A DNA stretch of 64,000 nt, taken from Fonsecaea monophora (taxonomy: Eukaryota > Ascomycota > Eurotiomycetes > Chaetothyriales > Herpotrichiellaceae). The DNA lies in NCBI RefSeq assembly GCF_001642475.1, contig NW_019173950.1, positions 62,001 through 126,000 of the forward strand, written 5' to 3'. This document shows positions 46,840 to 58,000 of this stretch, piece after piece; the first letter of the stretch is position 1; each line of letters begins with the position of its first letter. The notes under the pieces are model-generated. The model was not told where the DNA came from. It saw only the letters and a program-made list of their open reading frames with translations, and did no database searches. Both the position numbers and the translations under genes were made by a program.

Positions 46840-47940
46840 TCAAATCCCGTTTACTAGAGCTTCTCCTTCTATGTTGCCTAGCATCTTTTTCTCGTACTCG
46901 TCCAACATTTGTAAAAAATGGTTCCTCCGCCAACTCGAGATCCAACTAATCATGAATGCATTTTTCTGCAGCTGGATCAACTCCTTCTTTGTTATATCGG
47001 TCCCCTCGGCCATTTTCAGCATATTCTCATTCACGTAACCGCGGAAATAGGCTGGGTCGTCGCTGTTGATGGTGACTTTGACGCCCTGCCGCAGGAGGCC
47101 AAGGATTTCCCGGCCCTTGAAGTCGGCCGTGACCACGGAGTTTGAGATTGGACAGCAAGTCAGTCCGATGCCGCGAGTCTTGATGGTGTCGACCAGTTCC
47201 GGGGAGTCAATGATATTGGTGCCATGATCGATTCTGTCCACTTGGATCTCGTTGACGGCCTGACCGATGTGCGTCAGGGTGTTGGGCTGGTCAATGTCGC
47301 AGTGCATGGTGAGCAGATAGCCCTCCCGGGAGGCGCGCTGGAAAACGGACGCGAACTTGCTGGGAGGGTTTTCGCGCTCGTCGCTGTCCAGGCCGACGCC
47401 GATGATGCTGTCCTTGAACGGGAGCGACTCCATCAGAGTCGACATGGCATACTCGGCACTGTGGTCGCGGAGGAAGCACATGATCAGACTCGCTGAGATG
47501 CCTAGCGTTCGCTGCGCCGTGACGATGCCGTGGCGGTAACCGCGCACCACGGTCGGGAAGGGCACTCCCCGCGACGTGTGTGCTTGCGGGTCGAAGAACA
47601 GCTCGACGTGCTTCACGTTCTGGGCGTGTGCGGTGCGTAGGTAACTCAGGGCCAGGTCAGAAAAGTCCTCGGCCGTAACCAGGACGGCCATGTTTGGATA
47701 GTAGATCTGCAGGAACGAGGCGAGGTCGTTGAACGCATAGCCTGCCTCCGGGTGAGACGGTTCCAAGTGGGCAATGGACGACGGAGTGGGCAGGTTGTTC
47801 CGTGCTGCGAGAGCGCGGGCAAGATCAGGTGTCAGGCAGCCTTCGAGATGGACGTGAAGCTCCGCTTTGGGCATTTGCCCGATGAAGGTTTTGAGGTCGA
47901 CCTCGGGTGATTGTGGTCGGGTTAGGCGGTCTGATGCCAT
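46840..47940 (-). CDS. AAH1: Adenine deaminase
   Basis: Zn2+ hydrolase converting adenine to hypoxanthine and ammonia in purine salvage. A single-exon 366-aa protein. The ATG at 47940 is chosen because it lies just before the conserved start; the frame stays open to 48207 but that stretch crosses a 17-nt G run and has no family features. Metal and active-site motifs are visible: AELHVHLEGCL (about 26-36), FLRDHSAEYAM, LTMHCDIDQPNT, DRIDHGTNI, LTCCPISNSVV and VTINSDDPAYF. The HCDIDQ motif, instead of HAGE of true adenosine deaminases, indicates the Aah1-type adenine deaminases. The 3' end lies about 130 nt from the end of the convergent FHIP gene. Confidence 0.93.
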   Translation of the reverse strand: MASDRLTRPQSPEVDLKTFIGQMPKAELHVHLEGCLTPDLARALAARNNLPTPSSIAHLEPSHPEAGYAFNDLASFLQIYYPNMAVLVTAEDFSDLALSYLRTAHAQNVKHVELFFDPQAHTSRGVPFPTVVRGYRHGIVTAQRTLGISASLIMCFLRDHSAEYAMSTLMESLPFKDSIIGVGLDSDERENPPSKFASVFQRASREGYLLTMHCDIDQPNTLTHIGQAVNEIQVDRIDHGTNIIDSPELVDTIKTRGIGLTCCPISNSVVTADFKGREILGLLRQGVKVTINSDDPAYFRGYVNENMLKMAEGTDITKKELIQLQKNAFMISWISSWRRNHFLQMLDEYEKKMLGNIEGEALVNGI

Positions 47941-49663
47941 CCTAGCTGGTGTAATCTTACACTGGTTTCTGTCTAAAGGATCAGCCTGGTCTCCGTGTTC
48001 CGGTTTTCCAATGCAGACTTGTGAGAGGCTGTCCTCGGGATGTCGCGAGGCTGGGGGGGGGGGGGGGGGAGTCGGGCCGACGAGGCTGCAATCCGTAATA
48101 CCTCCCCTGCTCACCTTTTCTTGTGGGACCCCGAACCCGAGGGGATCTTTAGAGTTTTGAATCTTGATCTTTGAAAAGACCCAACCACTCACTCCACTTT
48201 TGACCAAACTGATGGATGTATCCTTCTACCCGATAGTGGAAACCGCGATTTAAGCTGCCTGGTCTCTCAAGGGCTTTGGGGGAGGCCTTGTGCCTAGCTG
48301 CTTTGCTCTGTTTCAGCACTGGTCAAAAGCCTGCCTATAACATCAAGAGAGTTGTAACTTCGGCGCCGCGGTATCCGGCATCAGTTCGACCTGGGAGAGC
48401 CGTGGCAGCAACGGATGTTCAATGATATCAGCCCGTATTGATAACGGTCTGCGTGACCAGCAGGATGTCCGGTGAGTCGAGTAAGTTTCGTAAAGGATGC
48501 ACTCCGTACACAGATGTTGCCTAGTGGTGTTCGCAAACCGTCGTTCCGTCTTCGTGATTTGTCTATGGTCAGACATATATCGTTTGGAGGGTGTGTCCAA
48601 GACCATGGATGTCGTCAACATGAGAAACGAGTCCTCCAATCATTTCGGCTAAGGTCGATCGGCAATCACGTGCTGCGATCTTCAGCGCCGGAACCTTACC
48701 AGAAAAGAAGTTTCGCCAACCAAGGCAGAGAGAAGGCAAAGAGAGCCGCAGCTTACGGCTGGTGAGTCAAAACTGGGATGTGGTCATCCTCGGTGGCGGC
48801 GAACCGTGGAGGATGGAGTGTGGCGTTTGTCTTTCCCAGCCAGAGCATGAACGTTGAGGCTGCAGCCAAAGAATGGGGACTTGTACAAGGTCAAACGCAT
48901 AATAAGGGGGGGGGGGAACTTTTTTTTTGCTGCTTGTTTAGGGCCTCATGGGCGCCAGAGATGCATGGGAGAGGAGATTCTTAGCGGTGAGCTTCACGGG
49001 GGCTAGACTCGAACCAGCCACCTGAAACATGGCTTGGTGCCCGGCCTTGGGAAGTTGGAGCATTCCGGGGGCGCCCTCACCCTCCCGTGCCTTCCAAGGG
49101 TGCCAACTGCCCGCCCAGGAGGAGTACCTAGTCCCTCGTCGGTGGTGCCAGGCTGCGCGGTGGGCGACACTTAGTCTTGCTCGACAAGAAAATAATTCTC
49201 CTGAGTCCATACTATTCTTCATCGCCATCATCACCGCATCAGTCTCAGTTTGGTTTCTCTCGCTTCTGTATCTACTTATCACTGTTCGCGTTGTGCCAGC
49301 CGTTGCCTCCGATTGGCAACTGGTAGCCCGCACCGACTCTTCTGCACCAGCGCGTCCGCACCTTTGATCGCGTTGGAATTAATTGGGGGGCTCCCGGTGC
49401 CTGCATAAGCCTTCCCTTGGCAGCCAGAATCGAACTGGGAGACAGCATCGACCACCTTGCATAATCCATTGAACTCATCGCGACCTGTGGTCCTGAAATA
49501 CGATTCCTGTCCTTTCTGGTCGCCCTCCTCGTTGTATGCCGGGACGATGGATTGTGCTTGAGCGAGGTGGATGGTTCGGTCCGCGCAAGTCCTGCGCATC
49601 TAACACACCCGTGTCTCATCTGGCCTTACGTCCCCGAGTCCCAACGTTGCGAAGTCACGAACA
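47941..49663. other. Divergent region with homopolymers and a tRNA-like box
   Basis: Promoters of adenine deaminase (-) and the kelch gene (+) should be here. It contains a 17-nt G run (48053-48069), a 10-nt G run followed by a T run (48905-48928), and a sequence resembling the 3' half of a tRNA on the minus strand (about 48990-49030). No complete gene is supported. Confidence 0.5.
48053..48069. repeat. Homopolymer G tract
   Basis: Seventeen consecutive G residues about 110 nt upstream of the adenine deaminase start (C run on its strand). It may affect promoter structure and is a likely site of sequencing error. Confidence 0.85.
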
Positions 49664-52600
49664 ATGGCGTTTCTCTTCAAAAGCAGGAAGAACGCGCCGC
49701 CCGCCTCGGGCTTACCCCCAGCGAGTCGAAATATCCATACTTCTGACGGCACACCGACTTCGTCAGGTGCCAACGGTTCCATAGACAGCACCGGCGAGAG
49801 ATCGACTCAATCGCCTCCTCCTAATCCTAATGCAAGTTCGAATCCAAACGGTTCCTTGAGTTCCATGAACTCGACTTTGGCCGCTGGACCTGCTTATCCA
49901 CGGCGCGAGAGATCAGAGTCAGAATCTGGGGTACGTCAAAATTCTTCGATTGACATCGATACTGAACGGAAGCGCTAACTATGGTGGTGCGTAGCCACGA
50001 CCCTCGACGGCTACACAGCCGACTCAAGTTCCCAATGCCGCCCTCTATCCCTGGTCGCAGCGACGATTGAATTTTACTACTGCGCAATCTAATCCTTTCC
50101 CTCGCTATGGCGCGGCTGTGAACGCAATTGCCTCAAAAGATGGTGATATCTATATTATGGGGGGCCTCATCAACGGTTCCATGGTTCGGGGCGACTTGTG
50201 GATGGTCGAGTCCGGCGGTGGAAGTCTGTCCTGTTATCCCATCGCGACAGTGTCGGAGGGACCCGGCCCACGCGTCGGACACGCAAGTCTGCTGGTTGGC
50301 AACGCTTTCATCGTGTTTGGCGGTGATACTAAGATGGATGATAATGATGTGCTTGACGACACTCTGTACCTGCTTAATACTTGTGAGTGGATTGGTCCTG
50401 TGTTTCTGTGCCGGTGAACATTGCTCACCATCCTCTAGCTTCTCGACAATGGTCTCGGGCCGCGCCTCCGGGTCCACGACCTTCTGGCCGATATGGTCAT
50501 ACCCTCAATATTCTGGGCTCCAAGATATACATCTTTGGAGGTCAGGTTGAGGGTTATTTCTTCAATGATCTGATAGCTTTCGACCTGAACGCCCTACAGA
50601 ACCCGGCAAATCAGTGGGAGTTTCTAATACAAAACACTGGCGACGACGTTGTCGGGCCGAATGCGAAAGTGCCTGCTGCAAGGACGAATCACACGATTGT
50701 TAGCTACAACGACCAGTTATTCCTGTAAGTGGACCGTGACCACCAGTCGAATCTCGTCTAATCAATCCGTCCGTAGGTTTGGAGGCACCAATGGCACTCA
50801 GTGGTTCAACGATGTCTGGACGTACAGTCCCGTCACCAATGTCTGGACGCAGCAAGACTGCATAGGATATATTCCTGCTCCCCGCGAAGGCCACTCCGCT
50901 GCGTTGGTCAATGACGTGATGTATATCTTTGGTGGGAGGACCGAAGAAGGCACAGATCTTGGTGATCTAGCAGCCTTCCGCATCTCGTCAAAACGATGGT
51001 ACACGTTCCAAAACATGGGCCCGTCGCCCTCGCCCAGATCCGGCCACAGTATGACAGCATACCGCGACAAAATCATCGTCCTTGCTGGAGAGCCTAGTTC
51101 CGCGCCTCGGGATCCTGCGGAGCTAAGTATGGTTTATGTACTGGATACTGCAAAGATTCGTTATCCAAACGATGCACCGGCGAGTGGCCAACCTATAGAT
51201 CCGAGGCAACCGAACAGCCCAACTCGAAGACCAAGTACCGAAGCACGATCTGCTATGCCCATCCGTTCGACATCACGAGAAGGAGCAAGGAGTCAAAATG
51301 CAACTCGCGAGCAATTCTCAGGCGGTCCGGTTCAACGACCAGACCCGGCTGGACAAAGTAGCTCACAGTCACGACTGCCGCGGGCATCTATGGCACAGGC
51401 GCCGGCTGGACCTCCACCTCAGGGGCAGGCGCCAACGCCGCGGACGAATGGTGTGCATTCTCCTCCCAATGCCCCTAACGCCCCTAACGGACCAAAAGCC
51501 AGGTACAATGGTTCTCCGCTGGACACAAGAGGCACTGCACCCGGCCCGGATGGCGGTCGAACTGTGCCTCAAGAGGGTGTGATGCAGCCCCAAGCAGTGA
51601 GAGACGTTCAAAAAGAGAACATTAGACCCAGCCGGGAAGGAAGTCCGAGCACTTTCGGCCGCAGGACTCCAACTCAGCGGACCGAATCAAAGGCGAAGGC
51701 TATGGAAGCAGGTGAAGCGGCTCCTCTCATGAGTAGCGGTGTTGCTAGACAACGGTCGCTCAGGTCACAAAGGGCTCAAGGTTCCATCGATAGCACCGAG
51801 GACGGGTACCTGGGACGTTCATCATCCGGCAGACATCATGGGGAAGTACAAGGTGATAATCGAAGTTTACGAAGTATGCCAGGCGACGAACCCAAATCTC
51901 CCAAGATGAATCCTCACCAAGAGGCGCTGTTGAAAGAGTTGGAAACTGCAAAGAAGACGAACGCCTGGTATGCTTCAGAGTTGGCTCTGGCTCGGAAGCA
52001 AGGTTACCACACTGGCGCTTCCTCTAGTCCCACGTTTGACGAGCGAGCCGTCAGCAAGGTCACCGACGACGATCGGCCACTAATGGAAGCCTTCATGGCC
52101 ATGAGAACGGAAATCATCAAGATGCAAGAAGCCATGGAGACACAAGCTGCATCTATGGCTAGACGGATCGCCGAGGTGGAACATCAGCGTGATGCCGCCG
52201 TCACGGAAGCTGCGTATGCAAGGGCTAAGCTCGCGGCTCATGGTGGTAGTCAGCGTAGCACACCACAACCTGATGCGTCGCGAGAGCCTGATGAGCAAGA
52301 ACGTTTTACTGACCTTACACGCCGCCTTGCTTTAGCCCTTGCTGCACAGTCTGAGCTGAAGGCCAAGCTTGATTCTTTGAATAACGACCTTGCGTCCGAA
52401 CGGAAAGCTCGAGAAGTGGCAGAAGAATCTGTGGATGCTCTCCAGCTCCGCTATGATGAGCTGAGCAAGAATCGAAACCCGGCAGAACTCGAGGGACTTC
52501 GTGCAGAACTTTACGAAGCCCAGAGTCTAGCTCGAGCAGAGGCAGGCCGCAGGGCTGAGGTCGAAGAAGAGTTGCGGACTCTGCGGGTCGATTATGAGAG

Positions 52601-54287
52601 TTTGGTCAAGACGCACGAGGACACATCGTCGCGACTAACGAATCACACTTCTTCGATGGCTGCCCTAGAGGCTGCCGTCACAGCATCCACGAGCAAGGTG
52701 AGCCTTTACGAGCGCCAGATTGAGGAAGAGCGTGTGCAAAGAGAAGTTGCCGAGAAAAAACTGTCTCAACTGCGAGCCGAACACGAAGATAGAACCACGG
52801 AACTGGAAACTGTCTCGAAACGCCTACATGATGCTGAAGAGTTGGCCGAAACTCACGCCAGAGAAGCTGCGACTCATCGTGAGGCGCTGCTTGTCGGCCT
52901 AGCCAAACTGTCATCTGTCGACACAGACTCTAAACAAGACACTGTCGCCGATCAGAAAATAGCCGCTCTTCGTGAATCAGCCGAACAAGCCTCAAATTTG
53001 GCCAAGCGCAACCAGGAAGCAGCAGATAAGGCAGCACAGAAACTACGTAATGCAGAAGAACGGATTGCTGGACTGGAAGCGTATCAAGAACAGTCGAGCC
53101 GCGAGGCTCTCCAGATCCGGAGGCAACTACAGGCCACTTTGCGGGATGCACAAAACTATCAGGCAGAGATCCGTGAGTTACGATCGAACCTTGAAATGTC
53201 TCAACGTGATGCCAGTGCTCTTGCTGTTCAGCACAGTGCTCTCAAGGATCTGCTGGGCGAGCGCGGCATAAATGTCTCTGACGTGAGACGGTCGCCCATA
53301 TTCGATCATTCTCCAAGCTCTCGATTTGGCACGCCCGAGCAAGCTCGTCTCCGAGAACTTGATCAACAATTACAAGCCAGCATCAAAGCCCACGAGGAGA
53401 CTAAGAGTCAATTCGAGGCTCGTATGCAAGAGGCTGACAGCACCTACAAGGAGAAGTTGGAGCAGCTTGAAAACGATTATCAATCTGCCGTCCATTACGT
53501 CAAGGGCACTGAGAAGATGTTGAAGAAAATGAAGGAGGAGCTCACCAAATACAAATCCCAAAATGCCCAATTGACTGGCGAGCTGGAAACTGCTCGAAGC
53601 ACGAGTGCGGCTTCTGGGACAGCACCAGACACCTCGACCTGGGAAGAGGAACGAAAGCAACTTCAAGCTTCAATCGAGGAGATGAAGACGCAGACGAGCA
53701 AGCAGATTGCTCAACTAGAGTCGAACATGACGTCGTTGAAGTCAGACCTCACAAAGGTTCAGACAGAAAGGGACCAGCAGAAAGCCAGCTACGAGGAGCT
53801 TACACAAACCGCACAAAGACTGGGCAAAGAGCTAGAACAACTCAAGTCAGAAAACTCCATGCTTGAAAAACAAGCGGAAGAGGCGGAAAGCCGAGTGACA
53901 ATGCTCCTTGATCAAGTTGGTCAGTCTGTAGGAAACTATCGACGGCAGTCACAATTACAACCTCTGCCCCATGGGATCCCTGGACTGGGGCACAACCGAG
54001 AGGAAAGCACCTCCACACTGACGGATATGTCGGTCAATGATGACGCTTTGTCTCGAGACGAACGGGGTTCCATCGCTCTAGACAACCTGGCCTCTGAACT
54101 GGAAACGCTACGATCACAATGGGAGAGCACGAGTAGGAACAACTATCGGCTCAGCACAACCTTTGACTCGGAAAGGACACCTACAACAGAGAGTCATGGG
54201 ACAGAGCTGAGCGATAATCTCGCTAGCTGGAGGCGGAGGCTTGAAGAGGAAGAAAGTGGAACACGAGAGACGTCGGCTGTTGCTTGA
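49664..54287 (+). CDS. Kelch-repeat, coiled-coil cell polarity protein (TeaA/Tea1/Kel1-like)
   Basis: A cell-end marker-type protein: Tea1/TeaA is carried on microtubule plus ends to growing tips, Kel1 acts in yeast polarity and mitotic exit. Exons are 49664..49930, 49995..50382, 50439..50724 and 50777..54287 (1483 aa). Introns of 64, 56 and 52 nt are all in phase and rebuild continuous kelch blades. Residues 1-110 are low complexity. About six kelch units occupy about 115-430, e.g. RYGAAVN with IYIMGG, RVGHASLLVGNAFIVFGG, RYGHTLNILGSKIYIFGG, TNHTIVSYNDQLFLFGG, EGHSAALVNDVMYIFGG and RSGHSMTAYRDKIIVLAGE. A Pro/Arg/Ser-rich linker follows, then a very long coiled coil (about 690-1365). There is no CaaX prenyl motif at the end (SAVA). 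Members with this layout are widespread in filamentous fungi. Confidence 0.93.
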
Positions 54288-55042
54288 TGAAATCCTACTT
54301 CAACTTCATTGTGACATTAACGAAAAGGTCCGGGGCATGTGTGAACAACCTCGACCTCTGTTTTTACATTCTTATTGGAGTCGTATCTTCTGGGAGTCCA
54401 ATATGCGGATGACAGTGATGAAACAAGTTTCATGGAGCTGTCTACTGGTTAGGAGCTCAATGTAGTTTTAATTGCCAGGTCGCTGAGCGCAGAATTGTGG
54501 ACTACTGGATCAGTGATGGATGTGGTTGGTGGGGTCTGGCAGAATGTGTTTCAAGTTAAATGAATGGACGTCAAATACCTACATGCAACTAATATCGACA
54601 AGCGTGGCAATATCGCGTTATGCGGTCGAGTCTACGAGGCTGTGTAACTTTGTGTATGTACGAGGTAAGTCTTGCAAGGCTGAGATAAATTCACGTGACC
54701 CCAAATTTACTTGTTCCTCAAGGCTGCGATCGTGCGCCTCCCCGCATTCTGCTGCAGGCAGGATTTTTGGTCAAGCGTGTCACAACCATGCTTGCTTTAC
54801 TATTTGGGTGTTCCAAGCAAAGATACTTTTCATATTCAATCGCGAACTCCTAGCCGTACCAAGCAGGCCGCGAAACATTGAGGGATAACCTTACGCGGCC
54901 ATTCTATTTGCTCTCGTGAGCTCATATCTCTTTCAAGTCACCGCTGTTTTCGCCCATCAACCAGTTGATCCTACCTATCCTTCGACTCCACGAGAGCCTC
55001 TCTCTGTGACATGACGGTTCCAAGTGTCATGGTTCGTTGTCC
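54288..55042. other. Intergenic, kelch gene to Kog1
   Basis: 3' flank of the kelch gene and promoter/leader of the next plus-strand gene, including a short upstream open frame at 55011-55061. No other gene is seen. Confidence 0.5.
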
Positions 55043-55061
55043 ATGCGCGGACCTGTTCTAG
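55011..55061 (+). promoter_or_regulatory. Overlapping upstream ORF (16 codons) in the Kog1 leader
   Basis: ATG at 55011 with a second in-frame ATG at 55029 and a TAG at 55059-55061, in a different frame from Kog1. It overlaps the first main-frame ATG (55043) and ends before the second (55082). If it lies in the transcript it should lower initiation at 55043 or favour 55082. Confidence 0.45.
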
Positions 55062-58000
55062 CTACACCCATTGCGGAGACCATGGCTTCTCACAATGTCC
55101 CAGCGTCCGGGGGACTGGGTCTCCTCGATGTGAACCGCCGCAGGCCTGCAACTCAAGAGGGGGATCAATCAACATCTCATCACATGCTCGAGGATGGAGG
55201 CCGCTTCTCATCAAACTCCATCTTCAAACAGCCGTCGCCGCTCAGCGTCCCAGCTCGAGGCCAACCAAACGGGCCTTCTACCCCAAGAATAATACCTCAA
55301 GAAGCGGAAGACTACTTGACGGCAAGACCAATTGCCTTGTTGCAGCGCACGAAGAGCGATCTTGGGCCCCGGCGCAAAGAGACACTTCCAAAGATCCCCA
55401 CAGAAGATAAACTGGCGCACATTCGGCATGGCTGGGATGATGAGTACACGTCGAACGAATACCTGTCGTTGTTACATTCGACCTTTTACATGTATTACAC
55501 GGAAAAGCGGCATGAAAGCAACGGGTCGTTGTCGGAGGAATCCAAGCAGTTCCCCAGTGTGGATTGGCGCATGAAAGATCGTATGAAGACCGTTTCCGCT
55601 GCATTAGCCATCTGTCTCAACATCGGCGTGGATCCTCCTGATGTGATCAAGACAAACCCCACTGCGAAGCTCGAAGCCTGGGTCGACCCAACGGGAAGTA
55701 GTGGTGGTACGACCAAGACGATGGAGCAAATTGGGAAACGCCTGCAGGAGCAATACGAATCGCTGAGTCTGCGGACAAGATACAAGCAATACCTCGATCC
55801 CTCAATTGACGAGACAAAACGCTTTTGCATTTCATTGCGTCGGAATGCGAAGGACGAGAGGGTTCTTTTTCACTACAACGGTCACGGCGTGCCGCTGCCC
55901 ACCCCCTCGGGAGAGATCTGGGTCTTCAACAAAAACTACACTCAGTACATACCTGTGGGCCTTTACGATCTGCAGGCCTGGTTAGGAGGGCCAAGTCTGT
56001 TTGTCTACGACGTGTCTCATGCCGGAAACATTGTCTACAACTTTGACACATTTCTGGCGAAGCATGAAAAGGAAAATGAGGAGCTCAAGAAACGAGATCC
56101 CAATGCACCTATTCAAAACTATGGGGATTGCATCCAGTTGGCGGCTTGTGGGAGGACCGAAATGTTGCCCACAAACCCAGAACTGCCTGCCGATCTTTTC
56201 ACGTGTTGCTTGACGACACCGATAGATATCGCACTGAGATACTTTGTGTTACAGAATCCACTTCCCAATGGTCCTACGATCGAAGATGGCAAAATACCCG
56301 TGCCCGGACGGCTGCAGGACCGACGGAGTCCTCTTGGGGAGCTCAACTGGATTTTTACAGCTATAACGGACACGATTGCTTGGAACATTTTACCACGACA
56401 TTTGTTTAAGAAGCTTTTCCGTCAAGATCTTATGGTCGCAGCATTGTTCCGCAATTTCTTACTGAGCGAGCGAATCATGAGGGCTAACCATTGTCATCCA
56501 ATCTCGTCGCCAGCGCTGCCCGAAACACATCGACATCCTCTGTGGCAGAGTTGGGACTTGGCCATGGAGATGGTGTTGGCGCAGCTCCCTATGCTCCGTG
56601 AAGCCGAAGAAGGGAAACGAGTCTATGAATACCAACACTCGACCTTCTTTTCGGAGCAGCTTACAGCCTTCGAGGTCTATCTCAGCTCTGGACCCACCAA
56701 AGATCGAGCCCCGGACCAGTTGCCGATCGTTCTGCAAGTCCTTCTTAGTCAAGTGCATCGCCTACGTGCCCTGATTCTACTCAGCAAATTCTTGGACCTC
56801 GGACCGTGGGCAGTTCATCTAGCTTTGAGCATTGGAATCTTCCCTTATGTAGTGAAGCTTCTCCAAGCAGCCTCGCTAGAGCTCAAGCCGGTAATGGTCT
56901 TCATCTGGGCTCGAATCATGGCGGTCGACTACACGGTACAGAACGATTTGCTCAAGGACAACGGCATTCACTATTTTATTTCCATCATGAACCCTCGTTC
57001 AGACATTCCTGTGGGCAATGCCAGCGAGCATCGAGCCATGTGTGCCTTCATAGTTGCCACGTTCTGCAAGAGATATCCTCCAGGCCAGACAGTCTGCTTG
57101 TTGCCCGAGCTTTTCAATGCCTGCCTGCTCAACATGGCAGAGCCTGAAAATCCCTTGCTGCGGCAATGGTCCTGTTTGTGTCTCAGCATGTTGTGGTGCG
57201 AGTATGCCGATGCCAAATGGATGGGTATTCGTTGCATGGCTCATGCCAGACTCTGTGAATTGTCACTTGATCCCGTCCCAGAAGTTCGAGCGGCCATGCT
57301 CCATGCTCTGACCAACTTTCTCGGCATTCCAGACCTGACCGATCAGGTCTCCCAGATTGAAGAAGGAATCGCCTCTTCTGTCCTCTTTATGACAACCGAT
57401 GGCAGCACGTTGGTGAGGAAAGAACTGGTTGTCTTCCTGTCTCATTTTGTGAAGCGCTACGAGAACAAGTTTATCGTGGTTGCTTACGAGCAGCTCGTGG
57501 AAGAAAGGGATAGACACCCGTACAAGCAGTCCCAGTCGACTAGTGGCGAAGCTGGTGACTCTCTCAAGTGGATGCCAGTGTCTGCAAACACGATTTATGG
57601 CTCGATTTGGGTTCAAATCTTGATGCTGTCGGTCGATCCGCACCCCGAAATTGCCCGGAATGCTTCAAGCATTGTCGACCATGTGCACGAGACATTAATC
57701 AACTCGCCCATGAGTCAGATGGCTATGGCAGTCATCGATGACCTGCTGCGGTTCTCGAAACGGGAAGAGTCCCAGCTTCAGAAAGTCCCGTCCCGCGATT
57801 CACTCAGGACAGTCGAAAAACAACCCGGCACTCCGCCTCCCACATTGGCGAAACAGCAGAGCTATTTGTCCCTGAGTCTGAAGAGGGCTGGCAGCTCCCT
57901 GCGCAACCTCGCATTTGGGACGGGTTCTCCTAGTCCTTCGACCTCTTCCAATCAAAACAGTCCTCAGACATCACCCACGAAAACAAGAGAACTTGTGCAA

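Noticed and set aside
47941..48207. 89-residue N-terminal extension of adenine deaminase
   Set aside because: It reads through a poly-G/poly-Pro tract and lacks family similarity; the ATG at 47940 fits the family length.
49029..49367. 112-codon plus-strand frame with a hydrophobic stretch
   Set aside because: The stretch comes from a pyrimidine-rich promoter-like sequence; no homologous feature, and it overlaps the tRNA-like relic.
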